A program made the translations under genes and the position numbers. Of a stretch of 54,729 nucleotides of DNA, positions 19,377-31,436 are shown one piece after another. Numbering within the stretch: the stretch's first letter is position 1; each line of letters starts with the position of its first letter. The notes beneath the pieces are model-generated. The model was not told the origin of the DNA. It ran no database searches and was given only the letters and a program-made list of their open reading frames with translations. Location: the NCBI RefSeq assembly GCF_022763245.1, contig NZ_JALEGV010000020.1:1-54729 (forward strand), read 5' to 3'. The DNA is from Oricola sp. Its GTDB lineage: Bacteria > Pseudomonadota > Alphaproteobacteria > Rhizobiales > Rhizobiaceae.

Positions 19377-19729
19377 TGGCGCTCGTCCGCAGCGTCGGGC
19401 TTTGCCGCGCGCAGGGCTTCGTTGATGTCGTCGATCAGTTCGATGACGGGAACGCCCCGGTCGGCGGCAATGCGGGCGATCGGCCGGCGGTCATGTCCTT
19501 CCGGGTCGAGGCCGATCGCTTCGCGCACGACCTCGATGTCCACGCGGTAGGATTTCGCGACATAGCCCGCCGTCATCCAGCCGGCGACCGGCAGGTTCTG
19601 GTGGCTGGACCAGTAGAGGAAAAAGGCGGTCGTGCGGATTCCGAACACGACCGTCAGTGTCAGGGCGACCGCAAACGCGATCACCAGAAGCCAGTTGGTG
19701 CGCCAGAGGGTTCGGATCGTCTCGTTCAC
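19373..19729 (-). CDS. Small membrane protein, partner of DedA gene
   Basis: 118 residues. One clear membrane helix lies at about 12-40 (WLLVIAFAVALTLTVVFGIRTTAFFLYW), followed by a soluble C-terminal domain with helical character (GWMTAGYVAKSYRVDIEVVREAIGL, then RIAADRGVPVIELIDDINEAL). That second half, with 'GLDPEGHDRRPIARIAADRG', resembles an adaptor or helix-turn-helix-like fold, but I cannot name a family. The four-base overlap with the DedA gene suggests that it works with that protein. It lies 32 bases after icd, so it may also be read from the icd promoter. Confidence 0.75.
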   Translation of the reverse strand: MNETIRTLWRTNWLLVIAFAVALTLTVVFGIRTTAFFLYWSSHQNLPVAGWMTAGYVAKSYRVDIEVVREAIGLDPEGHDRRPIARIAADRGVPVIELIDDINEALRAAKPDAADERQ

Positions 19730-19761
19730 ACCCGCCCCTCCGGCCTAGTCTCGATGGCGCG

Positions 19762-20973
19762 TCAGGCCATCGCCTTCTGCAGGTTCTCGTCGATCTTGTC
19801 GAGGAAGCCGGTCGTGGAGAGCCACGGCTGGTCCGGTCCGATCAGAAGCGCGAGGTCCTTGGTCATGAAGCCGGATTCGACGGTGTCCACGCAGACTTCC
19901 TCCAGCGTGGCCGCGAATTTCGCCAGCGCCGCGTTGTCGTCGAGCTTGGCGCGATGCGCCAGGCCGCGGGTCCATGCGAAGATGGAGGCGATCGAGTTGG
20001 TCGAGGTTTCCTGGCCGGCCTCGTGCTGGCGGAAGTGGCGCGTCACCGTGCCGTGCGCGGCTTCCGCTTCCACGGTCCGACCGTCCGGCGACATCAGGAC
20101 CGAAGTCATCAGGCCGAGCGAACCGAAGCCCTGCGCGACGATGTCCGACTGCACGTCGCCATCGTAGTTCTTGCAGGCCCAGACATAGCCGCCGGACCAT
20201 TTCAGGGCGGCCGCGACCATGTCGTCGATCAGGCGGTGTTCGTACCAGATCTTGGCTTCCTTGTACTTGTCCTCGAACTCGGCCTCGTAGATCTCCTGGA
20301 AGATGTCCTTGAAGCGGCCGTCATAGGCCTTGAGGATCGTGTTCTTGGTGGACAGGTAGCAGGGCACCTTGCGCTGCAGCGCGTAGTTGAACGAGGCGCG
20401 GGCGAAGTCGCCGATCGATTCGTCGAGGTTGTACATGGCCATGGCCACGCCCGAACCCGGCGACTGGAAGACCTCGTGCTCGATCTCCTGGCCGTCCTCG
20501 CCGACGAACTTGATCGTCAGCTTGCCCTTGCCGGGGAACTTGAAGTCGGTGGCGCGGTACTGGTCGCCGAAGGCGTGGCGGCCGACGATGATCGGCTGCG
20601 TCCAGCCCGGAACGAGGCGCGGCACGTTCTTGCAGATGATCGGCTCGCGGAAGATGACGCCGCCGAGAATGTTGCGAATCGTGCCGTTCGGCGAGCGATA
20701 CATGCGGCTCAGGCCGAATTCTTCCACGCGGGCTTCGTCCGGCGTGATCGTGGCGCATTTGACGCCCACGCCGTATTCCTTGATCGCGTTTGCCGCATCG
20801 ACGGTGATCTGGTCGTCGGTCTCGTCGCGCTTCTGGATCGAGAGATCGTAATATTTCAGGTCGATGTCCAGATAGGGGTGGATCAGCTTGTCCTTGATGA
20901 ACTGCCAGATGATGCGGGTCATTTCATCGCCGTCCAGCTCTACGACCGGATTGTCGACCTTGATCTTTTCCAT
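19762..20973 (-). CDS. icd: NADP-dependent isocitrate dehydrogenase
   Basis: Oxidises isocitrate to 2-oxoglutarate and CO2 in the TCA cycle. The 403-residue protein is of the eukaryote-like homodimeric class common in rhizobia: [22 protein letters not shown] at the start, [25 protein letters not shown] near 98-122, [22 protein letters not shown] near 204-225, the metal-binding [22 protein letters not shown] near 262-283, and [17 protein letters not shown] near 302-320 for NADP. The ATG at 20973 has GAGG seven bases before it; the longer frame from 21054 lacks support. Confidence 0.97.
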   Translation of the reverse strand: MEKIKVDNPVVELDGDEMTRIIWQFIKDKLIHPYLDIDLKYYDLSIQKRDETDDQITVDAANAIKEYGVGVKCATITPDEARVEEFGLSRMYRSPNGTIRNILGGVIFREPIICKNVPRLVPGWTQPIIVGRHAFGDQYRATDFKFPGKGKLTIKFVGEDGQEIEHEVFQSPGSGVAMAMYNLDESIGDFARASFNYALQRKVPCYLSTKNTILKAYDGRFKDIFQEIYEAEFEDKYKEAKIWYEHRLIDDMVAAALKWSGGYVWACKNYDGDVQSDIVAQGFGSLGLMTSVLMSPDGRTVEAEAAHGTVTRHFRQHEAGQETSTNSIASIFAWTRGLAHRAKLDDNAALAKFAATLEEVCVDTVESGFMTKDLALLIGPDQPWLSTTGFLDKIDENLQKAMA

Positions 20974-21168
20974 GGAGGATCCTCGATTGATTGTGCGCCG
21001 CGGAAGCGGCCGGGAAGGTGGCGTGCCTATAGCAAAGGCGTCGGGCCGGTGCAAACAGGATAGGGTGGCGTGGCACGGGCGTTTGGCAGACTGCGGGCGT
21101 GAATTGGTGGTTTCCTTGCGCGCCGGATTGTGTCAGGTGCCGAGACCCGAAGACAACGGACAGGATCG

Positions 21169-22026
21169 ATGGCGGGAACGGACAGAAATCGCGAGATGAT
21201 CGCCGAGGGACCGGCCGTGATTCTGGTCGAGCCGCAGCTCGGCGAGAATATCGGCATGGTGGCTCGCGCCATGGCGAATTTCGGCCTGGCGGAGCTGCGT
21301 CTGGTCGCGCCGCGCGACGGCTGGCCGAACCCCAGGGCCGAGGCGGCCGCGAGTGGCGCCGTGCACGTTCTCGAAGGCGCCCGCGTGTTTGACAGCGTCG
21401 CCGATGCGCTCGCCGACAAGTCCTATGTGGTTGCGACGACCGCCCGGCAGCGGGAAGGGTTCAAGACCGTGCTCGGGCCGATGGAGGCCGCGGTCAACTT
21501 GCGCGCGCGCCATCGCGAGGCCGTCGATACGGCGATCTTGTTCGGGCGCGAGCGGTTCGGCCTTTATAACGAAGAGGTCGGCCTTGCCGACGATATCGTC
21601 ACTTTTCCTGTCAACCCGGGCTTCGCGTCGCTTAATCTGGCGCAGGCTGTGTTGTTGATGGGATATGAGTGGATGAAGTCGGGATTGGAGACTGGCCGTG
21701 AGACGCCGTTCGCAGGTCCGGAATTCGCGCCTGCGCCCAAGGAAGAGCTGTTCGGCATGTTCGATCAGCTTGAGCGCGCGCTGGACGCGCGGGGTTATTT
21801 CCGGCCGCCGGAACGCAAGCCGGTGCAGCTCGAAAGCATGCGCGCGGTGCTGACAAGGCCGGGTTTCTCGGCGGAAGAGATCCGCGTGCTGCGCGGCATC
21901 ATCTCCAGCCTCGACCGGTTTTCGCCGGCCAGTCCGCGCGGCGGCGGTTCGCCCGGCGACGATCCGCGCCGCATCTCGGCCGGCGGCAAGCGCTCCAGGA
22001 AGCGGCCAGGGCAGGCGGATGGCTGA
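21169..22026 (+). CDS. trmJ: tRNA (cytidine/uridine-32-2'-O)-methyltransferase
   Basis: A SPOUT-class enzyme that methylates the ribose of residue 32 in the anticodon loop. The 285-residue protein has the TrmJ motifs: [23 protein letters not shown] near 17-39 (motif 1), [39 protein letters not shown] near 124-162 (motifs 2 and 3, with the trefoil knot), and a C-terminal extension that is basic and proline/glycine-rich (residues 250-285). It shares eight bases with the following murI gene, implying one transcript. ttcA, for a different modification of residue 32, is 2.6 kb downstream. Confidence 0.93.
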   Translation: MAGTDRNREMIAEGPAVILVEPQLGENIGMVARAMANFGLAELRLVAPRDGWPNPRAEAAASGAVHVLEGARVFDSVADALADKSYVVATTARQREGFKTVLGPMEAAVNLRARHREAVDTAILFGRERFGLYNEEVGLADDIVTFPVNPGFASLNLAQAVLLMGYEWMKSGLETGRETPFAGPEFAPAPKEELFGMFDQLERALDARGYFRPPERKPVQLESMRAVLTRPGFSAEEIRVLRGIISSLDRFSPASPRGGGSPGDDPRRISAGGKRSRKRPGQADG

Positions 22027-22858
22027 GGCCCGGCCCCGCGTGGCGCTGTTCTTCGACAGCGGCATCGGCGGGCTTTCCGTCCTGCGCGAGGCACGCGTGC
22101 TGATGCCTGATTGGCGCTTCATCTATGTCGCCGACGATGCGGGCTTTCCCTATGGCGCGTGGGCCGAGGACGCCTTGCGCTGCCACATCACAGAGCTCTT
22201 CGCAAACCTGCTCTCGAGATACGAGCCCGCGCTCAGCGTGATCGCCTGCAACACGGCCTCGACCTTGGTGATCGATCATCTGCGCGAGGTGTTTCCCGAC
22301 GAGACGTTTGTCGGCACCGTGCCGGCGATCAAGCCTGCGGCCGAACGCACGCGTTCGGGCCTCGTCTCGGTGCTGGCGACGCCGGGCACGGTGAAGCGCC
22401 AATACACGCGCGAGCTCATCCGGCAATACGGGCAGAAATGCCATGTCCGTCTCGTCGGCAGCGACGATCTCGCCGCCATGGCGGAAACCTATGTTCGCGG
22501 CCAGATGGTCGACGAGGCGGCGGTGCGCCGCGAGATCGAGCCATGCTTCATGGAGGAGGGCGGCCGGCGCACGGACATCGTCGTGCTTGCCTGCACCCAC
22601 TATCCGTTTCTGGTCAACCGGTTCCGCAAGGTGGCGCCCTGGCCGGTGGACTGGATCGACACGTCGGAGGCGATCGCGCGACGTGCGAAAGCATTGGCCG
22701 ATGACATGGATACGCTTCCGGGCAAGCCGGAGGAGCCGGACCTTGCGGTGTTCACCTCGGGCAGTCTGGCGCCGGAGCTTGTTCGCCTGATGCAGGGATT
22801 CGGCCTGACGGCCGTCGGGCTGGATGGCTCGTCAGACCTTCGCGCCCTGAACCCATGA
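22019..22858 (+). CDS. murI: Glutamate racemase
   Basis: Makes D-glutamate for peptidoglycan. The 279-residue protein shows [15 protein letters not shown] at 11-25, the first catalytic cysteine in [10 protein letters not shown] (Cys77) and the second in [12 protein letters not shown] near 196. FPYGAW near 43-48 is also conserved. Its start is within the end of trmJ (eight-base overlap), so translation is coupled to that gene. The 3' end overlaps the end of the opposite DUF4336 gene by 27 bases. Confidence 0.95.
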   Translation: MAEARPRVALFFDSGIGGLSVLREARVLMPDWRFIYVADDAGFPYGAWAEDALRCHITELFANLLSRYEPALSVIACNTASTLVIDHLREVFPDETFVGTVPAIKPAAERTRSGLVSVLATPGTVKRQYTRELIRQYGQKCHVRLVGSDDLAAMAETYVRGQMVDEAAVRREIEPCFMEEGGRRTDIVVLACTHYPFLVNRFRKVAPWPVDWIDTSEAIARRAKALADDMDTLPGKPEEPDLAVFTSGSLAPELVRLMQGFGLTAVGLDGSSDLRALNP

Positions 22859-23584
22859 AAAGGCGCGGCGGATTTGGCCGGTGCCGTCCTTCTCGAACCA
22901 TTTGCCGTGGGCGATGACGACTTTTTCCGGTGCGCAGTCGATCATCCAGTTGACGACAGGCGCCAGCTTGTCGTGATGGCCGGCGAAGGTGGCGCGCAGG
23001 TCGCGCGGGGCGCGGCCGTGCGGCGCCATCACGCCGATCAGGCGGTACATGATCCGGGCGAGCCAGCCATGCAGGCGCTCGTCTTCGAAGTTCTCGATGA
23101 GATCCGTAAGGATCAGCACCTTCGAAGGTTTGTGAAAGAAGATCGCTTCCTCCAACACCTTGCTGCCGCGCGCGATCCGCTGATCGATCGTGGTTCCCCA
23201 ATCCGCGGGCGGCGTGTCGGCAAGGTCGTCGGTGAAGGCGACATCCGATCGTGCGCGGACACCCGGTGAAGCCCAGACCTTGGCGTCCTGAAAGCGCGCG
23301 GCCCAGGCCTTGATGGAAACATGATGGATCATGTTCGGGGACACGATGTGGCGGACTGGCCCGAGGGCGCGGACATTCTCCAGCAGCTTCTCGTCGGGCC
23401 GCGTCGGCGAGTGGAGCCACAGCCCGCCATCCGGCAGGCGTATGATGGTCATGCGGGTCGGGAAGGGCCATTTGACCGGTATGCCGTACCCCCATTGCAG
23501 CACCGGTCCGTCGACGATCCAGATGTCCGGGCCGATCTCGTCGAGAGTATTGAGCGGTTCGTAGGCGTCGTATGATCCGACCAT
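22832..23584 (-). CDS. DUF4336 domain-containing protein
   Basis: 250 residues. The fold appears related to metallo-beta-lactamases, as expected for DUF4336: [30 protein letters not shown] near the start, then [36 protein letters not shown], and later [23 protein letters not shown] and [14 protein letters not shown]. The histidine pattern (SPNMIHH, TDLI, AHGKWF) hints at a degenerate metal site. No function is established. The ATG at 23584 has AGGGAC before it and is preferred to the longer frame from 23656. It is convergent with murI. Confidence 0.85.
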   Translation of the reverse strand: MVGSYDAYEPLNTLDEIGPDIWIVDGPVLQWGYGIPVKWPFPTRMTIIRLPDGGLWLHSPTRPDEKLLENVRALGPVRHIVSPNMIHHVSIKAWAARFQDAKVWASPGVRARSDVAFTDDLADTPPADWGTTIDQRIARGSKVLEEAIFFHKPSKVLILTDLIENFEDERLHGWLARIMYRLIGVMAPHGRAPRDLRATFAGHHDKLAPVVNWMIDCAPEKVVIAHGKWFEKDGTGQIRRAFSWVQGAKV

Positions 23585-23682
23585 GGGTAGTCCCTGCGTT
23601 TGGGCGGTGCTATGGCAAGCGGCCTCGTGCAGCAGACCCGCCGACCATGGCAGCAATGGGGAGGGGCGCGAGGCGGATTCGC

Positions 23683-23860
23683 TTGACTATCGGGCAATTG
23701 GCTTATAAATCACCGCGCAGTGCAGGGTCTTTCGGCCCTGCATTTTATTTGACGTATCCCGTGGACAGGGTCGCAAAGCGTGCGTGGCCTGTCCTGTCAG
23801 TCGGCGAAAACGGTCGGCAGAGGAGGGTGCGTTTCCTTCGCCCGGTGCTTCGACGCCGGG
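23683..23860 (+). promoter_or_regulatory. rpsD promoter and three-hairpin leader
   Basis: A promoter reads TTGACT (23683-23688), 17 bases, TAAATC (23706-23711); TATAAA overlaps it at a 15-base spacing. The leader then has three stem-loops: TGCAGGG / CCCTGCA (23721-23727 with 23736-23742) followed directly by a T-rich run, so it looks like an intrinsic terminator; GGACAGG / CCTGTCC (23763-23769 with 23788-23794); and CCCGG / CCGGG (23841-23845 with 23856-23860), 25 bases before the start codon. Control of rpsD by its own product S4 is known in other bacteria; here it is an inference. Confidence 0.5.
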
Positions 23861-23884
23861 TGCAACTGTTTGAAAGGAAATGCG

Positions 23885-24502
23885 ATGAGCAAGCGCGAAT
23901 CGTCCAAGTACAAAATTGACCGCCGCATGGGCGAGAACATCTGGGGCCGCCCGAAGTCCCCGGTTAACCGTCGTGAATACGGCCCCGGCCAGCACGGCCA
24001 GCGCCGCAAGGGCAAGCTCTCCGACTTCGGCGTGCAGCTGCGCGCCAAGCAGAAGCTGAAAGGCTATTACGGCGACATCTCCGAGAAGCAGTTCCGCAAG
24101 ACCTACGAGGAAGCGTCGCGCCGCAAGGGCGATACGCCGGAACTCCTGATCGGCCTTCTGGAAAGCCGTCTCGACGCCATCGTCTACCGCGCGATGTTCG
24201 TGCCGACGATCTTCGCGGCACGCCAGTTCGTCAACCACGGCCACGTCACGGTCAACGGCACCCGCGTCAACATTCCGTCCTATCGCTGCCGTGTCGGCGA
24301 CGTGATCGAGGTTCGCGAGAAGTCCAAGCAGATGGCTCTGGTCATCGAAGCCAGCCAGCTGGCCGAACGGACCGTGCCGGATTACATCGACGCCGATCAC
24401 AACAAGATGGTCGCGACCTTCGCTCGCGTTCCGGCGCTCGCCGACGTGCCGTATCCGGTGATCATGGAACCGAACCTCGTGGTCGAGTTCTACTCGCGCT
24501 AA
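23885..24502 (+). CDS. rpsD: Small ribosomal subunit protein uS4
   Basis: A primary 16S rRNA-binding protein of the small subunit. The 205-residue product is full length: [21 protein letters not shown], then the basic [31 protein letters not shown] near 35-66 and the S4 RNA-binding domain with [33 protein letters not shown] near 94-126. The ATG follows AAAGGAAA. It stands alone rather than in the ribosomal alpha operon, as is normal in alphaproteobacteria, and has its own promoter, leader and terminator. Confidence 0.98.
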   Translation: MSKRESSKYKIDRRMGENIWGRPKSPVNRREYGPGQHGQRRKGKLSDFGVQLRAKQKLKGYYGDISEKQFRKTYEEASRRKGDTPELLIGLLESRLDAIVYRAMFVPTIFAARQFVNHGHVTVNGTRVNIPSYRCRVGDVIEVREKSKQMALVIEASQLAERTVPDYIDADHNKMVATFARVPALADVPYPVIMEPNLVVEFYSR

Positions 24503-24528
24503 TCACGGCGTCTCAGCCGCTGCATTCG

Positions 24529-24556
24529 AGCCGCCCCGCTTGCCGGGGCGGCTTTT
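24529..24556 (+). terminator. Rho-independent terminator after rpsD
   Basis: AGCCGCCCCG (24529-24538) pairs with CGGGGCGGCT (24544-24553) around a five-base loop, followed by a T run. It sits 27 bases after the stop codon and is the most typical terminator in the window. Confidence 0.92.
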
Positions 24557-24587
24557 TGTTTGCGCCGGCTTCGGCTAGGAGAGGGCA

Positions 24588-25448
24588 ATGAACATCACGA
24601 CGACAGCCACGCCGGCGGAAAACGCCGAAGCCTGCCATCCGCTTTTCGCCGATGCTCCGGGCTCGGTCGAGTTCAACAAGCTGCGCAAGCGTCTGCTGCG
24701 CAACATGCGCCAGGCGATCGAGGATTTCGCGATGGTCACGCCGGGCGAGCGCTGGCTCGTCGGCCTGTCCGGCGGCAAGGATTCCTTCGGCCTGCTGGCG
24801 CTTCTGTTGGACATGAAGTGGCGCGGCCTGCTGCCCGTGGAATTGCTCGCCTGCAATCTCGATCAGGGCCAGCCGAACTTTCCCAAGCACATCCTGCCGG
24901 ACTGGCTGTCGCGATACGGTGTCGAGCATCGCATCGAGTATCAGGACACCTATTCGGTCGTGACCGACAAGATCCCGGAGAACCGGACCTATTGCTCGCT
25001 GTGCTCACGGCTGCGGCGCGGTCATCTCTATCGTGTCGCGCGCGAAGAGGGCTGTTCGGCGCTGGTTCTGGGCCATCACCGCGAGGACATCCTCGAGACC
25101 TTCTTCATGAACCTCTTCCACGGCGGGCGCCTCGCCTCGATGCCGCCGAAACTGGTCAATGACGAAGGCGACGTCATGGTGATGCGGCCGCTTGCCTATT
25201 GCGCGGAGAACGACCTGGAGAAGTTCGCGTCGGCCATGGCGTTTCCGATCATTCCCTGTGACCTGTGCGGTTCGCAGGACGGGCTGCAGCGCAATGCGAT
25301 GAAGGCGATGCTCGCCGACATCGAGACGCGGATGCCGGGCCGCAAGGACACCATGATCAGGGCGCTCGCCAATGTGCGGCCGAGCCATCTTCTCGATCGA
25401 AAGCTGTTCGATTTCGCCGGTCTGGGCGTTTCGCCGGCCGAGCGCTGA
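24588..25448 (+). CDS. ttcA: tRNA 2-thiocytidine(32) synthetase TtcA
   Basis: Puts sulfur on C32 of certain tRNAs. The 286-residue protein has the ATP pyrophosphatase loop SGGKDS at 61-66, and the cysteine pairs CSLC (136-139) and CDLC (224-227), which hold the 4Fe-4S cluster. [28 protein letters not shown] near 161-188 is the characteristic TtcA block. It follows the rpsD terminator and ends eleven bases from the convergent efflux gene. A TrmJ gene, acting on the same nucleotide, is close upstream. Confidence 0.95.
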   Translation: MNITTTATPAENAEACHPLFADAPGSVEFNKLRKRLLRNMRQAIEDFAMVTPGERWLVGLSGGKDSFGLLALLLDMKWRGLLPVELLACNLDQGQPNFPKHILPDWLSRYGVEHRIEYQDTYSVVTDKIPENRTYCSLCSRLRRGHLYRVAREEGCSALVLGHHREDILETFFMNLFHGGRLASMPPKLVNDEGDVMVMRPLAYCAENDLEKFASAMAFPIIPCDLCGSQDGLQRNAMKAMLADIETRMPGRKDTMIRALANVRPSHLLDRKLFDFAGLGVSPAER

Positions 25449-25459
25449 TCTATTCGGGA

Positions 25460-26701
25460 TCAAGCACCAGGATTGCTGAAGAGCCGTCCTTTTTCGGCCA
25501 GTAGAACAAGGGCCAGTGTTGCCAGCGATGTCAGCGCGCTTCCCGCGACCAGCGGCAAAGCGCTGCCGTCGAAGGTCTGTCCGATCACCGCGCCCACAAG
25601 GCCGCCGCCAACGGTCTGGGTGAAGCCGAGCACGGAAGAAGCGGTGCCGGCGACCTTGCCGAGCGGTTCCATTGCGATGGAATTGAAGTTCGCGCCGATC
25701 AGCCCGAACAGCGGCATCATCACGAGAAGGATGGTCATGAACAGCCACAGCGGCACGTCATGGCTGAAGAACCAGAGCGCAGCGACACTCGAAAACGCCA
25801 GATGAGCGACGAGCGCGCCGTGCGACAGGCGGCGCATGCCGAGCTTCTCGACGATGCGGGCGTTCAGGAACGATGACATGGCCATCAGGACGCCGCCCGA
25901 GGCCATGGCGACCGGAAACAGCGTGTCGAGCCCGTAGACCTCTCCGAAGATCGGCTGGGCGAGGTTGAGGAAGGCGAACAGCGAGCCGAAGAAGAACGCG
26001 GTCGCCAGCGTGTAGAGGAGCGAAATGCGGTTCGACAGGACCAGCCTGAAACCCTGGATGATGACCTTTGCCGAAAGGGGGCGCCGGTTCTCCGGCATGA
26101 GCGTTTCCGGCAGGCGCGCCATGCTCCAGGCGGTGATCACCACGGCGAGCACCGCCATGAACCAGAAGATGTGCTGCCACGGACCGATCATGATGATCCC
26201 CTGGCCGATGAACGGCGCCACGATCGGCACGACCATGAAGACCATCATCACGAGCGACATCGTCGAAGCCATCGCGCGGCCCGCATGCGTGTCTCGAACG
26301 ACGGCCAAGGCGATCACGCGGGTTCCTGCCGCGCCGAGCCCCTGGATGAACCTGAAAAGCAGCACCATCTCGAAGGTCGGGGCGAAAGATCCAGCGACGG
26401 CGCAGACGGTATAGATGGCGAGGCCGACATAGAGCGGGATACGGCGGCCGTATCGGTCGGAGATCGGCCCGAAGAAGAGCTGAGCCCCGCCGAAGCCGAG
26501 GACATAGGACAGCAGCAGATACTGCACCTGATTGCCGTCGATGGCATAGGCCGCCGAAATGTTCGGAAAGGCCGGCAGCAGGATGTCGATCGCCAGCGCA
26601 TTGAGGGCCATCAGCCCGGCGACGATGGCGATGAATTCGGTGCGCCCGCCGCCCATGGGGGCGAGTTTTTCCGTGCCGTGCTCTGCGGATGCGTCCTGCA
26701 T
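25460..26701 (-). CDS. Bcr/CflA family multidrug efflux MFS transporter
   Basis: 413 residues, about twelve membrane helices. The first half has the family's LALNALAIDILLPAFPNISAAY-like start, then LSYVLGFGGAQLFFGPISDRYGRRIPLYVGLAIY, the MFS motif A between helices 2 and 3, and FRFIQGLGAAGTRVIALAVVRD in helix 4, which is diagnostic for the Bcr/CflA drug/H+ antiporters. TASSVLGFTQTVGGGLVGAVIGQ marks helix 11. It exports unknown hydrophobic compounds through the inner membrane. It lies 17 bases after the YtoQ gene on the same strand, so an operon is likely. Confidence 0.93.
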   Translation of the reverse strand: MQDASAEHGTEKLAPMGGGRTEFIAIVAGLMALNALAIDILLPAFPNISAAYAIDGNQVQYLLLSYVLGFGGAQLFFGPISDRYGRRIPLYVGLAIYTVCAVAGSFAPTFEMVLLFRFIQGLGAAGTRVIALAVVRDTHAGRAMASTMSLVMMVFMVVPIVAPFIGQGIIMIGPWQHIFWFMAVLAVVITAWSMARLPETLMPENRRPLSAKVIIQGFRLVLSNRISLLYTLATAFFFGSLFAFLNLAQPIFGEVYGLDTLFPVAMASGGVLMAMSSFLNARIVEKLGMRRLSHGALVAHLAFSSVAALWFFSHDVPLWLFMTILLVMMPLFGLIGANFNSIAMEPLGKVAGTASSVLGFTQTVGGGLVGAVIGQTFDGSALPLVAGSALTSLATLALVLLAEKGRLFSNPGA

Positions 26702-26718
26702 GAAATTGTGTCTTTCGC

Positions 26719-27201
26719 TTATTCGGCGGCGGCAGCCTGGTCCGTGTAGCCGGCCAGCTCGCCCTTGATGACATAGTGCAGGATGTCGACGACCTGTTCC
26801 GGTGTCCTGGTCACGGCCAGAGCGGCGGCATCAACTTCCTTGAGGGCGTGGGCGTGCTCGTCCTGGTGCATGACGATGAGCGGCTTGCCGAGGGCGGCGG
26901 CATAGCCCGCGTCGAAGGCGGCGTTCCACTGCTTGTATTTCTCGCCGAAGCGCACGACCACGACGTCGGCCTTCTCGATCAAGGTGCGGGTGCGGATGGC
27001 GTTGACCTGCGCGCCCTTGTGATCGTGCCAGAACTTGTTCGGCTCGCCGCCGAGGATGGCGACGCCACAATCGTCGGAGGCCTCGTGATGGGTCACCGGG
27101 CCGGTCACAGCAACGGGCAGGCCGGCCGCTTTGACACCGCGCGCGATCTGCTCGCGCCAATCGGTGTGAATCTCGCCTGAGAGATAGATGGTCCAGCTCA
27201 T
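26719..27201 (-). CDS. YtoQ family protein
   Basis: 160 residues: MSWTIYLSGEIHTDWREQIARGVKAAGLPVAVTGPVTHHEASDD-type start, then the GEPNKFWHDHKGAQVNAIRTRTLIEKADVVVVRFG segment and YKQWNAAFDAGYAAALGKPLIVMH. This matches YtoQ, a family with a nucleoside 2-deoxyribosyltransferase-like fold but without a proven activity. The frame is longer upstream (27255), but the ATG at 27201 gives the conserved start and has AAAGGACTTCAGAC before it. It is immediately upstream of the efflux gene. Confidence 0.9.
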   Translation of the reverse strand: MSWTIYLSGEIHTDWREQIARGVKAAGLPVAVTGPVTHHEASDDCGVAILGGEPNKFWHDHKGAQVNAIRTRTLIEKADVVVVRFGEKYKQWNAAFDAGYAAALGKPLIVMHQDEHAHALKEVDAAALAVTRTPEQVVDILHYVIKGELAGYTDQAAAAE

Positions 27202-27304
27202 GTCTGAAGTCCTTTCAGGCACCTCATACGGGCCAGCGCAGCGCGCGTCCATCACCCGGCGCTATTTTCATCCCGTGAGACGGATGAACACACCGGCACC
27301 GGCT

Positions 27305-28411
27305 TCAGGACGCTGCGGTCCACTCGATCCAGCGGCCATGGTAGTCGCCGCGCCCGAGCGCGATCGTCTCGCCATTCGGGTGTTCGCCGTTCCAGATTGT
27401 CACCGTGAGGGCCGCGCTCTTCGGCTGGCCGTCGGGCTCGAAACGCAACCAGGCCAGGGGTGCCGCGGCCGTCGCGCGCCTGCCTGCGCTTTCGATGAGC
27501 CATTGGGCGTGCGCCTGTTCCTCGGAAGAGAGGTATTGCCACATGATCGTGTGAAAGACGATGTGGAGATGGCCAGCACGTTCGTCGCGCAACCGCTCGT
27601 CCAGCCAATCGCCTGCCTTCGCCTTCGCGACATTCGGCGGATGGTTGACGGCCATGGAGAGCGCTCCGGCCAAACGCATCAGGCGTGTTGGCTGGTCCGC
27701 CCACACATAAGATTGCAAACGCAGGCGGTCATCTTCCGTAGCGATCGGAATCGGGGCGATATCGCAACCGGCGCAATCCGCGACCTTGGCCGGAGGGTGC
27801 GCGGGAACCGTTTCGCCGAGCCATTCGCAGGCCAGCGTGACCGGCGAATCGAGGCTGCCCCAGGTCCACGGGCCGTATTCGTAGCGAAATCGCGGCCAGT
27901 TCTGGTTGAGCCCCGCACTGGCGCCCAACTCGGACAGGACGAGCGGCATGTCGAAGCGTGATTGCAGATAGAGAAAGGCGGGCAGAAGGACCGCCGAGCG
28001 GCCCGTCTCGTTGGTTTGCGGCGGGCTGTCGAGGTAGCGACCGATCAGGTCTCCGTGCCGCTCGACCGCCTCGTCGATCGCGGTCGCGATCGTGGCCTCA
28101 TCGGCAGTCTGCGGGGGATAGATCCGCGCCAGCCCGTCGTCGTGACTGCTCAGCACCAGATAATGCAAGGCGCCGACGAGGCGCAAAGGCAGCGCGTCGC
28201 TCAAGAAGCCCGGCGCATCGCGCCAGGCCGACAGGCGATCACGGACGGGACCCGCCGGCAGTCCGCTTTCGCCGATCAGGCCGCATAGCATGGCGGTGAA
28301 CGGCGATCCAAGCTCAAGACACGCCCGCTCCTGCCGCCGAAAGGCATCGACGACATGCGGAGGCAGAGTACGAGCGCTCACGGGAAGCGCGAGACCGGCG
28401 TCAGGCCGCAC
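27305..28411 (-). CDS. DUF2332 domain-containing protein
   Basis: 368 residues in one domain. The pattern is that of DUF2332: [25 protein letters not shown] at the start, [20 protein letters not shown] near 170-190 (a Rossmann-like glycine motif), and [24 protein letters not shown] near 285-310. The family is uncharacterised, with some likeness to SAM-binding proteins. The GTG start at 28411 overlaps the end of grxD by eleven bases; another GTG at 28381 is possible. It follows grxD on the same strand. Confidence 0.88.
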   Translation of the reverse strand: MRPDAGLALPVSARTLPPHVVDAFRRQERACLELGSPFTAMLCGLIGESGLPAGPVRDRLSAWRDAPGFLSDALPLRLVGALHYLVLSSHDDGLARIYPPQTADEATIATAIDEAVERHGDLIGRYLDSPPQTNETGRSAVLLPAFLYLQSRFDMPLVLSELGASAGLNQNWPRFRYEYGPWTWGSLDSPVTLACEWLGETVPAHPPAKVADCAGCDIAPIPIATEDDRLRLQSYVWADQPTRLMRLAGALSMAVNHPPNVAKAKAGDWLDERLRDERAGHLHIVFHTIMWQYLSSEEQAHAQWLIESAGRRATAAAPLAWLRFEPDGQPKSAALTVTIWNGEHPNGETIALGRGDYHGRWIEWTAAS

Positions 28412-28736
28412 CCTTGGAGGCGACGCCCTTTTCCTGCAGGTGATCCTGCAACTCGCCGGCCTGGAACATCTCGCGAATGATGTCGCAACCGCCGACGAAC
28501 TCGCCCTTCACGTAGAGCTGGGGAATGGTCGGCCAGTTGGAGTAGTCCTTGATGCCCTGACGCAGATCGTCATCGGCGAGGACGTTGACGCCCTTGTAGT
28601 TCACGCCAAGGTAATCGAGAATCTGAACCACCTGTCCGGAGAAGCCGCATTGCGGAAAACCGGGCGTGCCCTTCATGAACAGGACGACGTCGTTGGATTT
28701 CACTTCCTGGTCGATGAAGTCGTTGATTCCAGTCAT
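28401..28736 (-). CDS. grxD: Monothiol glutaredoxin, Grx4/GrxD type
   Basis: 111 residues with the monothiol active site CGFS (Cys30) in [19 protein letters not shown], and the glutathione-binding [23 protein letters not shown]. Proteins of this class carry or pass on 2Fe-2S clusters together with BolA proteins; a bolA gene is the next gene upstream on the same strand, so this pairing is functional as well as positional. The ATG at 28736 follows AAAGGACAA, whereas the longer frame from 28802 lacks support. Confidence 0.96.
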   Translation of the reverse strand: MTGINDFIDQEVKSNDVVLFMKGTPGFPQCGFSGQVVQILDYLGVNYKGVNVLADDDLRQGIKDYSNWPTIPQLYVKGEFVGGCDIIREMFQAGELQDHLQEKGVASKGAA

Positions 28737-28823
28737 TGATTTTGTCCTTTCGCTACCGGATTCAAGGTCCGGTGAGAGGTGGGAGTGTGACGGGTATGGC
28801 AATCTCCGTCATGTGTTCTCGGC

Positions 28824-29057
28824 TCAGTCGGGTGCGCTGGTTTGCAGGGCGAGCGCGTGCAGGACACCGCCCATGTTCCCTTGCAGCGCCTGATAGACCA
28901 TCTGGTGCTGCTGGACACGCGACTTGCCGCGGAAGCTTTCGGAGACGACTTCGGCCGCGTAGTGGTCGCCGTCACCCGCCAGATCGCGGACCGTTACCCG
29001 TGCGTCGGGTATTCCGGTCTTGATCATCTTCTCGATATCGGCGGCGCTCATCGGCAT
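28824..29057 (-). CDS. BolA family protein
   Basis: 77 residues with the class II KH-like fold of BolA: ADIEKMIKTGIPDARVTVRDL, then DGDHYAAEVVSESFRGKSRVQQHQMVYQALQ with the conserved His for cluster binding with glutaredoxin, and LHALALQTSAP at the end. It is the small YrbA-like type. It lies eleven bases after purL and 87 bases before grxD, on the same strand. Forming a 2Fe-2S complex with the GrxD protein is the known role of such pairs. Confidence 0.94.
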   Translation of the reverse strand: MPMSAADIEKMIKTGIPDARVTVRDLAGDGDHYAAEVVSESFRGKSRVQQHQMVYQALQGNMGGVLHALALQTSAPD

Positions 29058-29068
29058 GAGGCGGTCTC

Positions 29069-31306
<2,238 letters not shown>

Positions 31307-31400
31307 CTAGACTTGTGAACAGGTTGTCATCGGGATCGTGACAGCCGAATACACCAAAAGCCGCCGTCACCATAGGGGCGAAGGGCCTGCGCGCGGTTAT

Positions 31401-31421
31401 GCCCGGCAATTTGCTCCGGGC
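31401..31421 (-). terminator. Stem-loop after mocR-type gene
   Basis: GCCCGG (31401-31406) pairs with CCGGGC (31416-31421), loop of nine. There is no clear T run; a weak terminator at most. Confidence 0.3.
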
Positions 31422-31436
31422 GCGTTGAGAACCGGC

